A stretch of DNA of 64,000 nucleotides from Paracoccus halophilus (GCF_000763905.1 NZ_JRKN01000008.1:62001-126000), one strand, 5' to 3'. Shown: positions 9,891-18,498, counted from the stretch's first letter. Program-made: numbers and translations. The notes: generated by a model from the letters alone, not told the origin.

Positions 9891-10379
9891 ATGAGCACGC
9901 ACAGCAACCGCATCTGTCGGATCGACATCGACGACAGTGCCCTGCCGCCGCCGACCCCCGAGATGGAGCAGGACCGCCGTGTCGCGGTCTTCGACCTGCT
10001 GGAGGATAACAGCCTCAGCCTGCCCGGGCGCGAGGATCAGCCCGCCCCCGAAGGCCCCTATGCGCTGGCTCTGGCGATTCGCGACAAGCGGCTGGTCTTC
10101 GACATCGCGACCGAATCCGGCGACAGGATCGCGGAATTCCATCTGTCGCTGGGCCCGTTCCGTCAGACGGTCAAGGATTACTTCCAGATCTGCGCCAGCT
10201 ATTTCGACGCGGTAAAGCGTCTGCCGCCGGCGCAGATCGAGGCGATCGACATGGCCCGGCGCGGTATCCACAACGAAGGCGCAAGGACCCTGCAGGAACG
10301 TCTTGAGGGCAAGGCCACGGTCGATATCGATACCGCGCGCCGGCTCTTCACCCTGATCTGCGCATTGCTTCAGGAGTGA
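9891..10379 (+). CDS. UPF0262 family protein
   Basis: 162 residues, soluble, beginning at an ATG that abuts the hisD stop. Family-like stretches include RICRIDIDD at the start and the FHLSLGPFRQTVKDYF region in the middle, followed by a helix on DMARRGIHNEGA. UPF0262 is found next to hisD across alphaproteobacteria; no activity has been assigned that this annotator knows of. Confidence 0.85.
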   Translation: MSTHSNRICRIDIDDSALPPPTPEMEQDRRVAVFDLLEDNSLSLPGREDQPAPEGPYALALAIRDKRLVFDIATESGDRIAEFHLSLGPFRQTVKDYFQICASYFDAVKRLPPAQIEAIDMARRGIHNEGARTLQERLEGKATVDIDTARRLFTLICALLQE

Positions 10380-10382
10380 TTC

Positions 10383-10841
10383 GTGGCCGGACCGATCCCG
10401 AATTCGGTACTGTTCTGCTGCGATCACAACGCGATTCGCTCGCCCATGGCCGAGGGGATGATGAAGAAATTCTACGGCCGGGCCGCATATGTGCAGTCCG
10501 CCGGGGTGAAAAACGACATGGAGATCGACGGTTTCGCCGTCGCGGTCTGCCAGGAGATGGGGGTGGAGCTGTCACGCCACCGCTCGCGCTCGTTCGAGGA
10601 AATGCAGGCATGGGGCGACGATCTGGGCAGTTTCGATCTGATCGTGGCACTGTCCCCGGCCAGCCAGCGCATGGCGCTGGAACTAACGCGTGTCGCGCAT
10701 CTCGAGGTGGAATACTGGGCGATCATGGATCCCGCGGGTCTGGCCGAGGGCCGCGAGGCCAAGCTGGCGCTTTATCGCAGCACGCGCGACCAGATTCACA
10801 AGCGCATGATCGAGCGTTTTGGCCCGCCGACCGAAATCTGA
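10383..10841 (+). CDS. Low-molecular-weight phosphatase / arsenate reductase-like protein
   Basis: The phosphate-binding loop C-x5-R-S is present as C13-DHNAI-R19-S20 in VLFCCDHNAIRSPMAE, the hallmark of LMW protein tyrosine phosphatases and the related thioredoxin-coupled arsenate reductases. An extra Cys (C12) precedes the nucleophile. A MDPA segment near residue 120 may supply the general acid Asp. 152 residues. The start is GTG 10383, three bases after the UPF0262 stop, so it belongs to the hisD transcript. Substrate not determinable. Confidence 0.8.
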   Translation: MAGPIPNSVLFCCDHNAIRSPMAEGMMKKFYGRAAYVQSAGVKNDMEIDGFAVAVCQEMGVELSRHRSRSFEEMQAWGDDLGSFDLIVALSPASQRMALELTRVAHLEVEYWAIMDPAGLAEGREAKLALYRSTRDQIHKRMIERFGPPTEI

Positions 10842-10907
10842 GGCGGCGCTAACGGAAAATTAGCCTATCGCTGCGATGGTATGGGAAATTCTGTCAGGAG
10901 TTTTCCG

Positions 10908-11432
10908 ATGTCGGATACCCAGATGCTACCCAGCGACCTTGAACTGGCGATTCGCGCCGGCAGGGCGCATCGCGCCGTTCTGATCCTCGATCCGGCAGGG
11001 CGTATCGTGGCTGCGAACCAATCCTATCTGAACATGTGCGGCTATCGCCGCGACGAACTGATCAGCGAACCGGTGGACATGCTGCTCGACCGGTTCGAAC
11101 GAAGACCCGGCCGGCTGGCACGGATGCTCGATATGCAGGCGGGACAGGATTGCCGGATCGACGGTCTGGGGCAGGTGTCAAAGGCAGGGCGTCATTTCAG
11201 GGTGGATGTCCGTATCTGCCCGATCCGCGACGATCAGGGCGGGGTCTGCCTGATCGCTCTGTTCATGAGCGAATCGGCCGAGGAGGAGGGACCGCTGCGT
11301 GCCCTTGCGCCGCAATTCGCGACCGGCGGCGACTGGATACTTTCCTTGCCCCGGCAGGATTCCCCGAAACAGTTTGACGAATTGGCATGCGCGGCGGGTT
11401 ATGGCCAAGTCTTCGCCCGCTGCGGAAGCTGA
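10908..11432 (+). CDS. PAS domain protein
   Basis: 174 residues. One PAS domain covers about residues 14-120: LILDPAGRIVAANQSYLNMC followed by GYRRDELI, then a core ending in VCLIALFMSE. There is no output domain after it, only about 45 residues of low similarity. Single-PAS proteins act as small sensor or partner subunits; ligand and partner are unknown. ATG 10908 has GGAG about 9 nt upstream, preferred to ATG 10881. Confidence 0.75.
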   Translation: MSDTQMLPSDLELAIRAGRAHRAVLILDPAGRIVAANQSYLNMCGYRRDELISEPVDMLLDRFERRPGRLARMLDMQAGQDCRIDGLGQVSKAGRHFRVDVRICPIRDDQGGVCLIALFMSESAEEEGPLRALAPQFATGGDWILSLPRQDSPKQFDELACAAGYGQVFARCGS

Positions 11433-11646
11433 AGGCTGTGCCGGGGATGAGGGAGGCCGCACCGCGTCGCCTGCGCCGGTCGAAGTGCCAGATGCGAATT
11501 CTGTCCGACATAACAGCCTCGCGCGAGTCTGCTGGTTGTCGATCGCATAGGGGGAAACGGGGTTTCCGGAGCACTGGGGCACAAGGATGCGGAATGCGCC
11601 CAAGCAGCACTGCGCTCTCTGGGTCTATCCGGAGGAATCCGAGCTT
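11433..11646. other. Intergenic, nothing recognised
   Basis: About 210 bp after the PAS gene and before the first insertion-sequence remnant. No frame with a recognisable product on either strand. Confidence 0.5.
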
Positions 11647-11693
11647 GGTCATGCACTAACGATCAAACTGGAAAACTCAAGTGGGGCCGATCA
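11647..11693 (+). mobile_element. Remnant of an IS3-type right end
   Basis: The stretch GGTCATGCACTAAC and the end GTGGGGCCGATCA align with the right end of the IS3-family element at 31307-32560 (GGTCATGCACTAAC at its transposase stop and GCGGGGCCGATCA at its tip), with several differences in between. Only the last 47 bp remain. Confidence 0.7.
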
Positions 11694-11786
11694 GGCCGCC
11701 TAGAAATCGACGACAACGGGGTCGAACGCTGTATCCGCGGGATCGCGTTGACGGAGAAAGACTCGCTCTTAGCCGGAAGCCATGAC
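11694..11786 (+). pseudogene. IS66-family transposase fragment
   Basis: 31 codons in frame reading GRLEIDDNGVERCIRGIALT then EKDSLLAGSHD. This is the C-terminal part of IS66 TnpC (family pattern GRLEID-N-VER-IR-IAL-RKN-LFAGSD). There is no start and the rest of the gene is gone. Confidence 0.8.
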
Positions 11787-11876
11787 ATTGCGCAGGTCTG
11801 GGCGGTCTACTACGAGAGTGTCTGTTCCTTTTGTGCATGATGGATCCGGTCCATCCTTTTTCGAAAGAAAGCATGC

Positions 11877-12435
11877 ATGCCGATCTCGAAGGAACTGCTT
11901 GACGAACTTCTCAACGGCGTGGAGCGTCCTGAGGATCTGCTGGGCGACGCCGGGCTGATGAAAGAGCCGAAGATCAAGCTCATCGAACGGATGCTGGGTG
12001 CCGAACTGAAGACGCATCTCGGCTACGAGGACGGCAAGGAAGCCCCACCGGGTTCGGCCAGCCGCCGGAATGGCGCCTCGACCAAGGTGCTGGAGCGGCA
12101 GGATGGCGAGATGCCGGTGGCAGCGCCCCGCGACCGCGCAGAAGCCTAGAGTCTGAATTGGTGAAGACAGGCCAGACCCGGATCGACGGTATGGATGACA
12201 GGGCCACCGAACTCTCCGCCGCCGGGTTGACGGTGCGGGACATCCAGGCCCATCTGCTCGACCTCTATGGCCCGAAGGTTCCGCCCGACCTGTGATCATC
12301 CGGGTCGCCGATGCTGTCATGGATCAGGTCCGGGAATGGCAGAGCCGGTCGCTGGAGCGGATGTACCCGATCGTGATCTTCGACGCGCTGCGGGTGAATG
12401 TCCGCGATGCCGACAGCCCGGCGATGAAGGGCAAG
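11877..12435 (+). pseudogene. IS256-family transposase, broken
   Basis: The first 80 codons, MPISKELLDELLNGVERPED onward through LIERMLGAELKTHLGYEDGK, are the N-terminus of an IS256 (Mutator-type) transposase. The frame is then lost near 12140; the family sequence goes on in another frame (LVKTGQTRIDGMDD, then TVRDIQAHLLDLYG) and again in a third (DQVREWQSRSLERMYPIVIF). At least two frameshifts and loss of the catalytic C-terminal half make it dead. Confidence 0.85.
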
Positions 12436-12677
12436 CCTGCAAGACGCCACGGTACTTCGACCGCCAGGTCGCAGAGTTCCAGGTCCGTGTCGCCGTCCTG
12501 AACGGCTTCACCGCGCGCGGCACGCCCATCACAGAGGTCGCGGGATAGAACTGTCCGGGGAAAGGGGAAGTCCGCTCAGCAGCCGATTTGTGCAACAGAG
12601 TCCTGCCAACGTGCTGGGCACCGCGATCACCTATGATTGCACCTCTCTCAGCACCACCGATGCCCCGGTGATCCGCA
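12436..12677. other. Unassigned IS-derived sequence
   Basis: Follows the broken IS256 gene. Short frames exist on both strands but none matches a protein recognised here; most likely more mobile-element debris. Confidence 0.4.
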
Positions 12678-12944
12678 ATGCGTAAGCTGGCACCGCCCAC
12701 CATGCCCCGAGAGGGAGCAAGCGCCGATGAACTCGGCCGGACCCTTGCCGCGCTTCTGGACTGGATCGTGAAAGCCCGTATTGCCGACCTCCTAGAGGCC
12801 GGGCTCTCCCATGCCGACGTGTTCAAGCTGGTGCGGGTGGCCGACGATTACCGCAAGGGGGAGTTTGGCCCCGAAACTCTGGCGACGATCCACGACCTTG
12901 CCGGGAAGCTGGACAACGTGGACGTGTTCAGAAAACCGGCTTGA
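12678..12944 (+). CDS. Hypothetical protein in the IS/island border zone
   Basis: 88 residues, helix-rich and soluble (ELGRTLAALLDWIVKARIAD, then LSHADVFKLVRVADDYRKGE). ATG 12678 lacks a clear ribosome-binding site; ATG 12702 is an alternative. Codon choice is of the host type. Not recognised. It might be a cargo gene of an older insertion at this locus. Confidence 0.4.
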   Translation: MRKLAPPTMPREGASADELGRTLAALLDWIVKARIADLLEAGLSHADVFKLVRVADDYRKGEFGPETLATIHDLAGKLDNVDVFRKPA

Positions 12945-12985
12945 AATGCGGGGTGAGAGTAACGACAATTCCCCATGTTGGGCCG

Positions 12986-13444
12986 TCATTTGCCTATGAT
13001 GAACTTTGCAACCACCCAGACACCGGCCCAAAGGACTGCCGTGGGAAAGAGGACGATCTTGGCGACAAGGAGCCATTCGTCTTCTGAGATACGATAACCA
13101 AACGGCTCGAAAACAAGCACATAAGCGACGACCACAACCGCCCAGAAGACTGGCCCAATCAAGATAAGCCTTGCCCACGGTCCAGCTCTGCCGAGGTTGT
13201 CTTGGACCAAAAGGAATATCTCGGGGCCAGCTTTTAGGCCGACGAATGCGGCTATGAACGGTAAGAAGAACACGGCGATGGGTGCCCGAAACCGAACGTG
13301 GTTTACGTCAAAAAGCGCCAAGGCGAACTGAAGAATGAAGTAAAGAGCCGCCAGCGCCAAACAGCCGAGCAAGAAGCCAACCATTGCCCCGAGAAGTCGA
13401 TAGCCTAGCTGTGCCAAGATTTGCCCCCAATATCTCGATTTCAA
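12986..13444 (-). CDS. Hypothetical membrane protein
   Basis: 152 residues with four likely membrane segments (about 14-43, 54-73, 93-114 and 126-149 by hydrophobicity), and a short basic N-terminus MKSRYWGQ. No family recognised. It is less GC-rich in style than the core genes and lies between IS debris and the left attachment site, so it may be cargo of an earlier insertion at the same tRNA. Confidence 0.55.
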   Translation of the reverse strand: MKSRYWGQILAQLGYRLLGAMVGFLLGCLALAALYFILQFALALFDVNHVRFRAPIAVFFLPFIAAFVGLKAGPEIFLLVQDNLGRAGPWARLILIGPVFWAVVVVAYVLVFEPFGYRISEDEWLLVAKIVLFPTAVLWAGVWVVAKFIIGK

Positions 13445-13829
13445 ACACGTTCATCACGTAGGCAGAACGTCGCTCGCTCTTATCCCCAGATCAAGTGATT
13501 TGCTTTGAGGCTTAACGGCAACATCGGAAATGGTGCCTACTATTTGCCTACTAACGCCAAACACCCCGAACCAGCTCGCTGAGGTCTCTCGCAAATTATT
13601 GATTCACTCGGTGATTTTGGCTCCGGCGGTAGGGATCGAACCTACGACCAATTGATTAACAGTCTATTTTCACCACATATCACGCCATAACGGTGTAAAA
13701 CGGTCATTCCACAAAATACCCAGAAATCACAGCTTTTATTGACATTTTCGGTTCTCATTGTCTAACACCGGGGAACGGTGGCTATCCGCTACCCTGTTCC
13801 CCAGACTGTTCCCCAGAGGACAAATTGAC
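13445..13829. promoter_or_regulatory. Left boundary of the island: attL and integrase leader
   Basis: Contains, in order, a pair of TGCCTACTA repeats (13534-13542 and 13545-13553), the 47-bp tRNA-Asn duplication (13618-13664), and TGTTCCCCAG repeats at 13795-13804 and 13807-13816 just before the integrase gene. An inverted GGGGAAC lies at 13770-13776. The repeats look like arm-type binding sites for integrases. Confidence 0.6.
13618..13664 (-). repeat. attL: 47-bp duplication of the 3' half of tRNA-Asn
   Basis: Identical over 47 bp to 23596-23642. It spans the tRNA 3' end including CCA, T-arm and the anticodon loop region, then diverges. It marks the left end of the integrated island. Confidence 0.95.
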
Positions 13830-15065
13830 ATGAAGCTGACCGCCGCGACCGTCGATAAGATGCAACCGACCGACAAGCGCCAAGAAGTTCCCGACAGCCT
13901 TTGCACGGGGCTTTACCTTGTGGTGCAGCCCACCGGCAAAAAGGGGTGGCAGGTGCGATACCGGCATGGCGGCACACACCGCCGTATGTCCCTGGGCGCT
14001 TATCCTGTCCTTTCGCTGGCTGATGCGCGCCAGCGGGCACGGGACACACTGGCGGCCGCATCAGAGGGGCGCGACCCGGCCGAGGAAGTAAGGGCAGCGA
14101 AAGCCCCCAAGCCCCAGGATGACCGCGACAAGATCAGGGTTCTGATCGGCCAATATCACAAGCGCCACCTGTCCAGCCTGAAAAGCGGCCATCTGGTACG
14201 CAGGGAACTGGATCGCTTTGTCGTCGCCGAATGGGGCGACCGGGACATTCACGACATTGCCCGGCGCGACGTGATCGACCTGCTGGACGGCATCGCGGAC
14301 AGCGGGCGCGTGGTGACGGCAAACCGTGTCCGAGCCTATCTGAACAAGTTCCTGAACTGGTGTGTCGAGCGTGACATTATCCCCATGTCGCCAGCAACGG
14401 GCGTCAAGCCGGCGGCGAAGGAAGCCAGCCGGGACCGGGTTCTGACTGACGACGAAATCCGCTGGTTCTGGAATGCCTGCGATGCCGAGGGCTTCCCCTG
14501 GGGGCCGCTTGGCAAGGTGCTGTTGCTGACCGGCCAGAGGTTGAATGAGGCGGCGCAGATCACGGATAACGAAATCCGGGGCGATCTATGGCATCTGTCA
14601 GCCGACCGAACGAAAAATGGACGGGCGCACGACGTGCCGCTGTCTGTGGCCGTGCGCGACGTTCTGGCGGGCGTGGATCGCATCGCCGGTAAGCCGGGCT
14701 ATATCTTCACTACCACCGGCACGACGCCTGTCAGCGGCTTTTACAAGGCACGGGCCACATTGGCCGAGGCGATGGAAAAGGCTGCGTCAGAAGATCGGGG
14801 CGAGTCGGTTGAGATACCCCGCTGGACCTTCCACGACCTTCGCAGGACTGCCGCAACCGGCATGGCGCGGCTCGGCATTCCGGTGCGCGTCACCGAGGCC
14901 GTGCTAAACCATGTGAGCGGAACGGGAGGCGGAATTGTAGGAGTGTACCAGCGCCACGACTATGCCGACGAGAAGCGGGCCGCTTTGGAGGCGTGGGCGA
15001 GCCGCGTCACGCAGCTTGTCGAAGGCAGTGCGGTCAACGTCGTGCAGTTGTCGGGGGCGCGGTAA
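13830..15065 (+). CDS. int: P4-type tyrosine integrase of the island
   Basis: 411 residues. The N-terminal DUF4102 domain (about 1-90, with RRMSLGAYPVLSLADARQRA) is followed by a core-binding domain and the catalytic domain with R237 (LTGQRLNEA), K262, H335-x-x-R338 (FHDLRRT), H361 and Tyr 373 (VYQRHDY). It is complete and should recombine the tRNA-Asn attachment site. ATG 13830 with GAGG upstream was chosen; the longer reading from 13758 would run through the TGTTCCCCAG repeats. Confidence 0.93.
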   Translation: MKLTAATVDKMQPTDKRQEVPDSLCTGLYLVVQPTGKKGWQVRYRHGGTHRRMSLGAYPVLSLADARQRARDTLAAASEGRDPAEEVRAAKAPKPQDDRDKIRVLIGQYHKRHLSSLKSGHLVRRELDRFVVAEWGDRDIHDIARRDVIDLLDGIADSGRVVTANRVRAYLNKFLNWCVERDIIPMSPATGVKPAAKEASRDRVLTDDEIRWFWNACDAEGFPWGPLGKVLLLTGQRLNEAAQITDNEIRGDLWHLSADRTKNGRAHDVPLSVAVRDVLAGVDRIAGKPGYIFTTTGTTPVSGFYKARATLAEAMEKAASEDRGESVEIPRWTFHDLRRTAATGMARLGIPVRVTEAVLNHVSGTGGGIVGVYQRHDYADEKRAALEAWASRVTQLVEGSAVNVVQLSGAR

Positions 15066-15067
15066 TG

Positions 15068-15187
15068 CTATTTAGCAGGGTGATGGTCGTGGGAAGTGTC
15101 GCGCCGCACGATATACGCAAGGGCACCAGCAATCGCCAAGCCGGCAACGGGCGTCATAAGAACGGCGATGATCTGCATCGTGGTCAT
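15068..15187 (-). CDS. Tiny membrane protein on the island
   Basis: 39 residues: a single membrane segment (about residues 5-26) with a Pro and several Gly, then a positively charged tail IVRRDTSHDHHPAK. Its ATG overlaps the stop of the 73-residue gene upstream in an ATGA junction, which strongly suggests both are real and coupled. Single-pass peptides of this kind on mobile elements may be holin-like, toxin-like or envelope regulators; none can be chosen. Confidence 0.5.
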   Translation of the reverse strand: MTTMQIIAVLMTPVAGLAIAGALAYIVRRDTSHDHHPAK

Positions 15188-15405
15188 TCTTCAAGCCTTC
15201 CAAGCATCCATCTACCTATCATATGTAGGGCAAAGGCCCCCAAAAAGCAACTAAACGTGACGATCACAGAGGCGACGGACATCTTGGCCGCAGGATCGAG
15301 CGCCTTCACGGCCTGCGTCAGCCCGCCGACCGCAAAGACTGCGATGGCGATGCCATTGATGAATGTTGCCGTCAGTTTCGTACGTTCGTTACGGATCAAG
15401 CTCAT
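15184..15405 (-). CDS. Small two-pass membrane protein on the island
   Basis: 73 residues starting MSLIRNERTKLTATFINGIA with two membrane segments (about 12-30 and 41-66) and a short N-terminal charged stretch, the plan of small phage membrane proteins. A longer in-frame reading exists but adds sequence that overlaps the opposite-strand gene. It is on the reverse strand, unlike the rest of the island, and reads into the 39-residue gene. Confidence 0.55.
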   Translation of the reverse strand: MSLIRNERTKLTATFINGIAIAVFAVGGLTQAVKALDPAAKMSVASVIVTFSCFLGAFALHMIGRWMLGRLEE

Positions 15406-15474
15406 GGCTCTCGCTATGCGATGCCGGCGAGCCTTTGGCAAGCCGGGCAATGCCCTGCGGATCGGGGGGCGGTG

Positions 15475-15846
15475 ATGGATTTTGGCAAGACGTCGGGCGA
15501 GATGATCCAAGCGAGGCTTGAGACGCTCATACGACAGATCGAGGCAGTCGGATATGGAGCCACCACGAGCTACTGGGTGGGCGATGTTGTCACTGAGCGC
15601 CAACTAAAAGATGACCTTGCGAGCGGTCGCACACATTGGACCACAGCGCTCGCCCGCGCGCGGTCTGGCATCCGCGCACTGGATGACGAAAATTATGATT
15701 TAGCCCTGGATTATTTATTAGAGGCCAACAGCCTCGCGATTGCCGCGCTGGGTCTGAGGCTGTCCCGAGTTCGAGAACAAGAGGGTTTGAAATTGTTGGC
15801 GAAGCCCGCAAAACGGCGCGGGAGGCCCAAAAAAGCCCTAGACTGA
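15475..15846 (+). CDS. Island protein with AT-hook-like tail
   Basis: 123 residues. The first 100 are helical and acidic (MIQARLETLIRQIEAV, later YDLALDYLLEANSLAIAALG). The C-terminus ends AKRRGRPKKALD, an AT-hook-like RGRP core flanked by lysines. A DNA-binding accessory protein is suggested, possibly a regulator of the rightward genes that follow. ATG 15475 lies after a G-rich site. No family recognised. Confidence 0.55.
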   Translation: MDFGKTSGEMIQARLETLIRQIEAVGYGATTSYWVGDVVTERQLKDDLASGRTHWTTALARARSGIRALDDENYDLALDYLLEANSLAIAALGLRLSRVREQEGLKLLAKPAKRRGRPKKALD

Positions 15847-15927
15847 AAAAAAGAAATTGCCGCAGGATTTTTTCGTCTGAAAAACAGTCATCAATAGGGG
15901 GCCTATCGTTTAACGAAAGGCGACCCA

Positions 15928-16113
15928 ATGGAACGCAAACTTATCTCGGCAAACGCTGTCCGTATTCTGTGCGGTGACATTTCCGACATGACCATGTGGC
16001 GCTGGCTGAACAATCCGGCGCTGGATTTCCCGAGGCCGATTTATATTGGCCCACGCCGTTATTGGCGTGAGGCGGAAGTGACGGACTGGCTCGCTTCTCG
16101 CCCGGCGGCGTGA
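15928..16113 (+). CDS. AlpA-family DNA-binding regulator / excisionase
   Basis: 61 residues with the winged-helix layout of AlpA/MerR-like phage regulators: MTMWRWLNNPALDFPRPIYI, then GPRRYWREAEVTDWLASRPA. Such proteins activate or direct integrase-mediated excision in P4-like elements and satellites. Good GAAAGG site before ATG 15928. It opens the rightward replication operon; about 80 bp upstream is AT-rich and may carry its promoter. Confidence 0.85.
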   Translation: MERKLISANAVRILCGDISDMTMWRWLNNPALDFPRPIYIGPRRYWREAEVTDWLASRPAA

Positions 16114-16123
16114 GGGCGGCACG

Positions 16124-17002
16124 ATGAGCGCGCGCGAGATCGTCACAGCGCTACGCGGTCGCCCCGGACGCGATGGCGGGCTTTGCTTCTGCCCGGCGCA
16201 CGCAAACAGCCGGACGCCGGCGCTTTCGATCAGCGAAGGCCGTGACGGTCGCCTGCTGGTGCACTGTCATGCCGGATGCCGCTTCGAGGACATCATGGAC
16301 GCGCTGCGCGGCTTGGGGCTGGTCGAGGGCCGGGGCAGCTTTTCGCCCCCCAATCCGTCCGAAATCGCCAAGCGCAAGGCCGAGCACAGGGCCGAAGCAG
16401 AGAAGCGGGCAAATCAGGCCCGTGCGATCTGGAAAGAGGCCGTGCCGATCAGCGGAACGCTTGCGGAAAACTACCTGCGTTCTCGGGGCATCACCTGTGA
16501 CCTGCCGAACGCGCTGCGCTTTCGTGCCGATTGCTGGCACGGCCCGAGCGCCAAGCGCTTCCCGGCGATGATCGCGGCGGTTCAGGGCGCGGACCTACCC
16601 GCAGTGCACCGCACCTATCTGGACGGCGTTGCGAAAGCCCGGATCGAGCCGAACAAGATGATGCTGGGCGCAACCGCCGGCGGCGCGGTGCGTCTATCTC
16701 AGGCCGATGGGCCGTTGGTCGTGGCTGAGGGCATCGAGACAGCCTTGAGCCTGTGCAGCGGCTTGCTGCGGGCACCTGCGATCGTCTGGGCTTGCCTGTC
16801 AGCTTCGGGCATGGCTGGGCTGCGCCTGCCTGATCGCCCGCATCGCCTGACCATCGCCACCGATGGCGATGACGCCGGCAGGGCCGCCGGGCACAAGCTG
16901 GCCGAACGCGCTGCCGCCCTAGGCTGGACCGTCAGCATCCTGCCCGCGCCCGAGGGCAAAGACTGGAACGATATTCTCATTATGAAAGGGGCCGCAGCAT
17001 GA
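16124..17002 (+). CDS. CHC2 zinc-finger / Toprim primase
   Basis: 292 residues. The N-terminal zinc ribbon uses C23-x2-H26 and C48-x3-C52 (FCPAHANS and HCHAGC), a middle linker of basic helices follows (KRKAEHRAEAEKRANQA), and the Toprim fold covers about 195-290 with VVAEGIETALS (catalytic Glu), TIATDGDDAGR (DxD) and WND. It should make primers for replication of the island. It starts 10 bp after the AlpA stop and overlaps the next gene in an ATGA junction. Confidence 0.88.
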   Translation: MSAREIVTALRGRPGRDGGLCFCPAHANSRTPALSISEGRDGRLLVHCHAGCRFEDIMDALRGLGLVEGRGSFSPPNPSEIAKRKAEHRAEAEKRANQARAIWKEAVPISGTLAENYLRSRGITCDLPNALRFRADCWHGPSAKRFPAMIAAVQGADLPAVHRTYLDGVAKARIEPNKMMLGATAGGAVRLSQADGPLVVAEGIETALSLCSGLLRAPAIVWACLSASGMAGLRLPDRPHRLTIATDGDDAGRAAGHKLAERAAALGWTVSILPAPEGKDWNDILIMKGAAA

Positions 17003-18498
17003 ACGCGATGGCCGAACCGATTCCGTTCAAGGCCGAGGGGCCGCAACCGCTGCTGCGCGAGATTCCCGCAGGGGAACCTTATCCCGTTCAGGCGCTGGGG
17101 CCGCTGCAATCCGCAGTCGAGGCGGTGCAGGGCATGACCCTCGCCCCCGTGGCGATCCCCGCCGCTTCGGCGCTGGCCGTCGCCTCTCTGGCGGTGCAGG
17201 GCTTTGTCGATGTTGAGACGTTGGGCGGGCCGCGTCCCGTTTCGCTCTATGCCCTGACCATCGCGAAGTCAGGCGAACGGAAGTCATCCTGCGATGCGCC
17301 GCTGATGGCCGCCCTGCGCAGTTTCGAGAAGGATGAAGCCAAAGCCAGGCGGAATGATATGGCGTCGTGGGAAAATGCCCATGCGTTGTGGAAAGGCGAG
17401 CGCGACCGGATCCTTTCAGAGGCCAAGAGGGGCAAGGGCGAGAAGCGAACCGCTGCCGAGGCCGATCTGAACGCGCTGGGCAAGGAGCCTGCCGCACCGC
17501 CGTCGCCCGACCGCACGGTGACCGAGCCGACCTATGAGGGCCTGACGCGCAAGTTCGCGGAGGGGATGCCAACGCTTGGCATTTTCTCGGACGAAGGCGG
17601 GCAGTTCCTGGGCGGCTTCGCGATGGCGAATGAAAACCGCCAAAAGACCTTGGCGGCGCTTAATGACCTCTGGCAGGGCAACCCGATCCGCCGCACGCGG
17701 CAGGGGGAAGGCTCGTTCACGCTCTACGGGCGCAGATTGGCCGTTCACCTGATGGTGCAGATCGGCGTGGCCCGCGCTTTCATGGCTGACCCGATGGCCG
17801 CCGATACCGGATTTTTGCCGCGCTTTCTGATCTGTGAGCCGGCCAGCACCATCGGCACCCGTCTGCAATCGGCGGTGCGACATGATGACCATGCGCTTCC
17901 CGCCTTCGCGGATCGCCTGCGCGCTATCCTCGACACGCCGCTGCCGATGGATGCCGAGACGCGGGAACTGGAACCCCGCATCCTGCCGCTGTCCCGGGAG
18001 GCGCGGGCGCTGCTGATGCATTTCTCGGATGCGGTCGAGGCGGCGCAGGCATCCGGCGGGGAGTTTTCCCATGTCACCGGCTATGCGTCCAAGGCGGCCG
18101 AACAGGCCTGCCGGATCGCCGGGACACTGACCGCATGGGATGATCTGCACGCGCCCGAGGTTTCGGGCGAGGTCATGGCGCATGCGATCACGCTGGCCGG
18201 GTTCTACCTGGGCGAAGCTGCCCGATTGGCGGATGCTGCCACAGTGTCGGCCGAGATCGAGAGGGCCGAGGCTCTGCGCAAGTGGTTGTTGACCAGCTGG
18301 CCGCATTCCGAGGTGCTGCCGAGCGACGTGTTGCAGCGCGCCCCGATCCGCGCCCTTCGCGAAAGCCCGGCCGCGAAATCTGCAATCGCCATGTTGGTCA
18401 AGCACGGCTGGCTGACTGTCCTGCCCGAAGGATCGGAGGTTCGCGGCAAATCCCGCCGCGAGGCTTATCGCATCGTGAGGTCGGGCCATGAAATTTGA
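16999..18498 (+). CDS. DUF3987 (YfjI-like) replication-associated protein
   Basis: 499 residues, the YfjI/DUF3987 family that regularly follows the Toprim primase on phages and satellites and is thought to be a RecA-fold or helicase-like ATPase. A P-loop-like SGERKSS is at residues 91-97, close to but not a textbook Walker A. FSDEGGQFLGGFAM and TGFLPRFLICEP are family-like stretches; the C-terminal 80 residues look like a winged helix (AIAMLVKHGWLTVLPEG). Translationally coupled to the primase. Confidence 0.85.
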   Translation: MNAMAEPIPFKAEGPQPLLREIPAGEPYPVQALGPLQSAVEAVQGMTLAPVAIPAASALAVASLAVQGFVDVETLGGPRPVSLYALTIAKSGERKSSCDAPLMAALRSFEKDEAKARRNDMASWENAHALWKGERDRILSEAKRGKGEKRTAAEADLNALGKEPAAPPSPDRTVTEPTYEGLTRKFAEGMPTLGIFSDEGGQFLGGFAMANENRQKTLAALNDLWQGNPIRRTRQGEGSFTLYGRRLAVHLMVQIGVARAFMADPMAADTGFLPRFLICEPASTIGTRLQSAVRHDDHALPAFADRLRAILDTPLPMDAETRELEPRILPLSREARALLMHFSDAVEAAQASGGEFSHVTGYASKAAEQACRIAGTLTAWDDLHAPEVSGEVMAHAITLAGFYLGEAARLADAATVSAEIERAEALRKWLLTSWPHSEVLPSDVLQRAPIRALRESPAAKSAIAMLVKHGWLTVLPEGSEVRGKSRREAYRIVRSGHEI

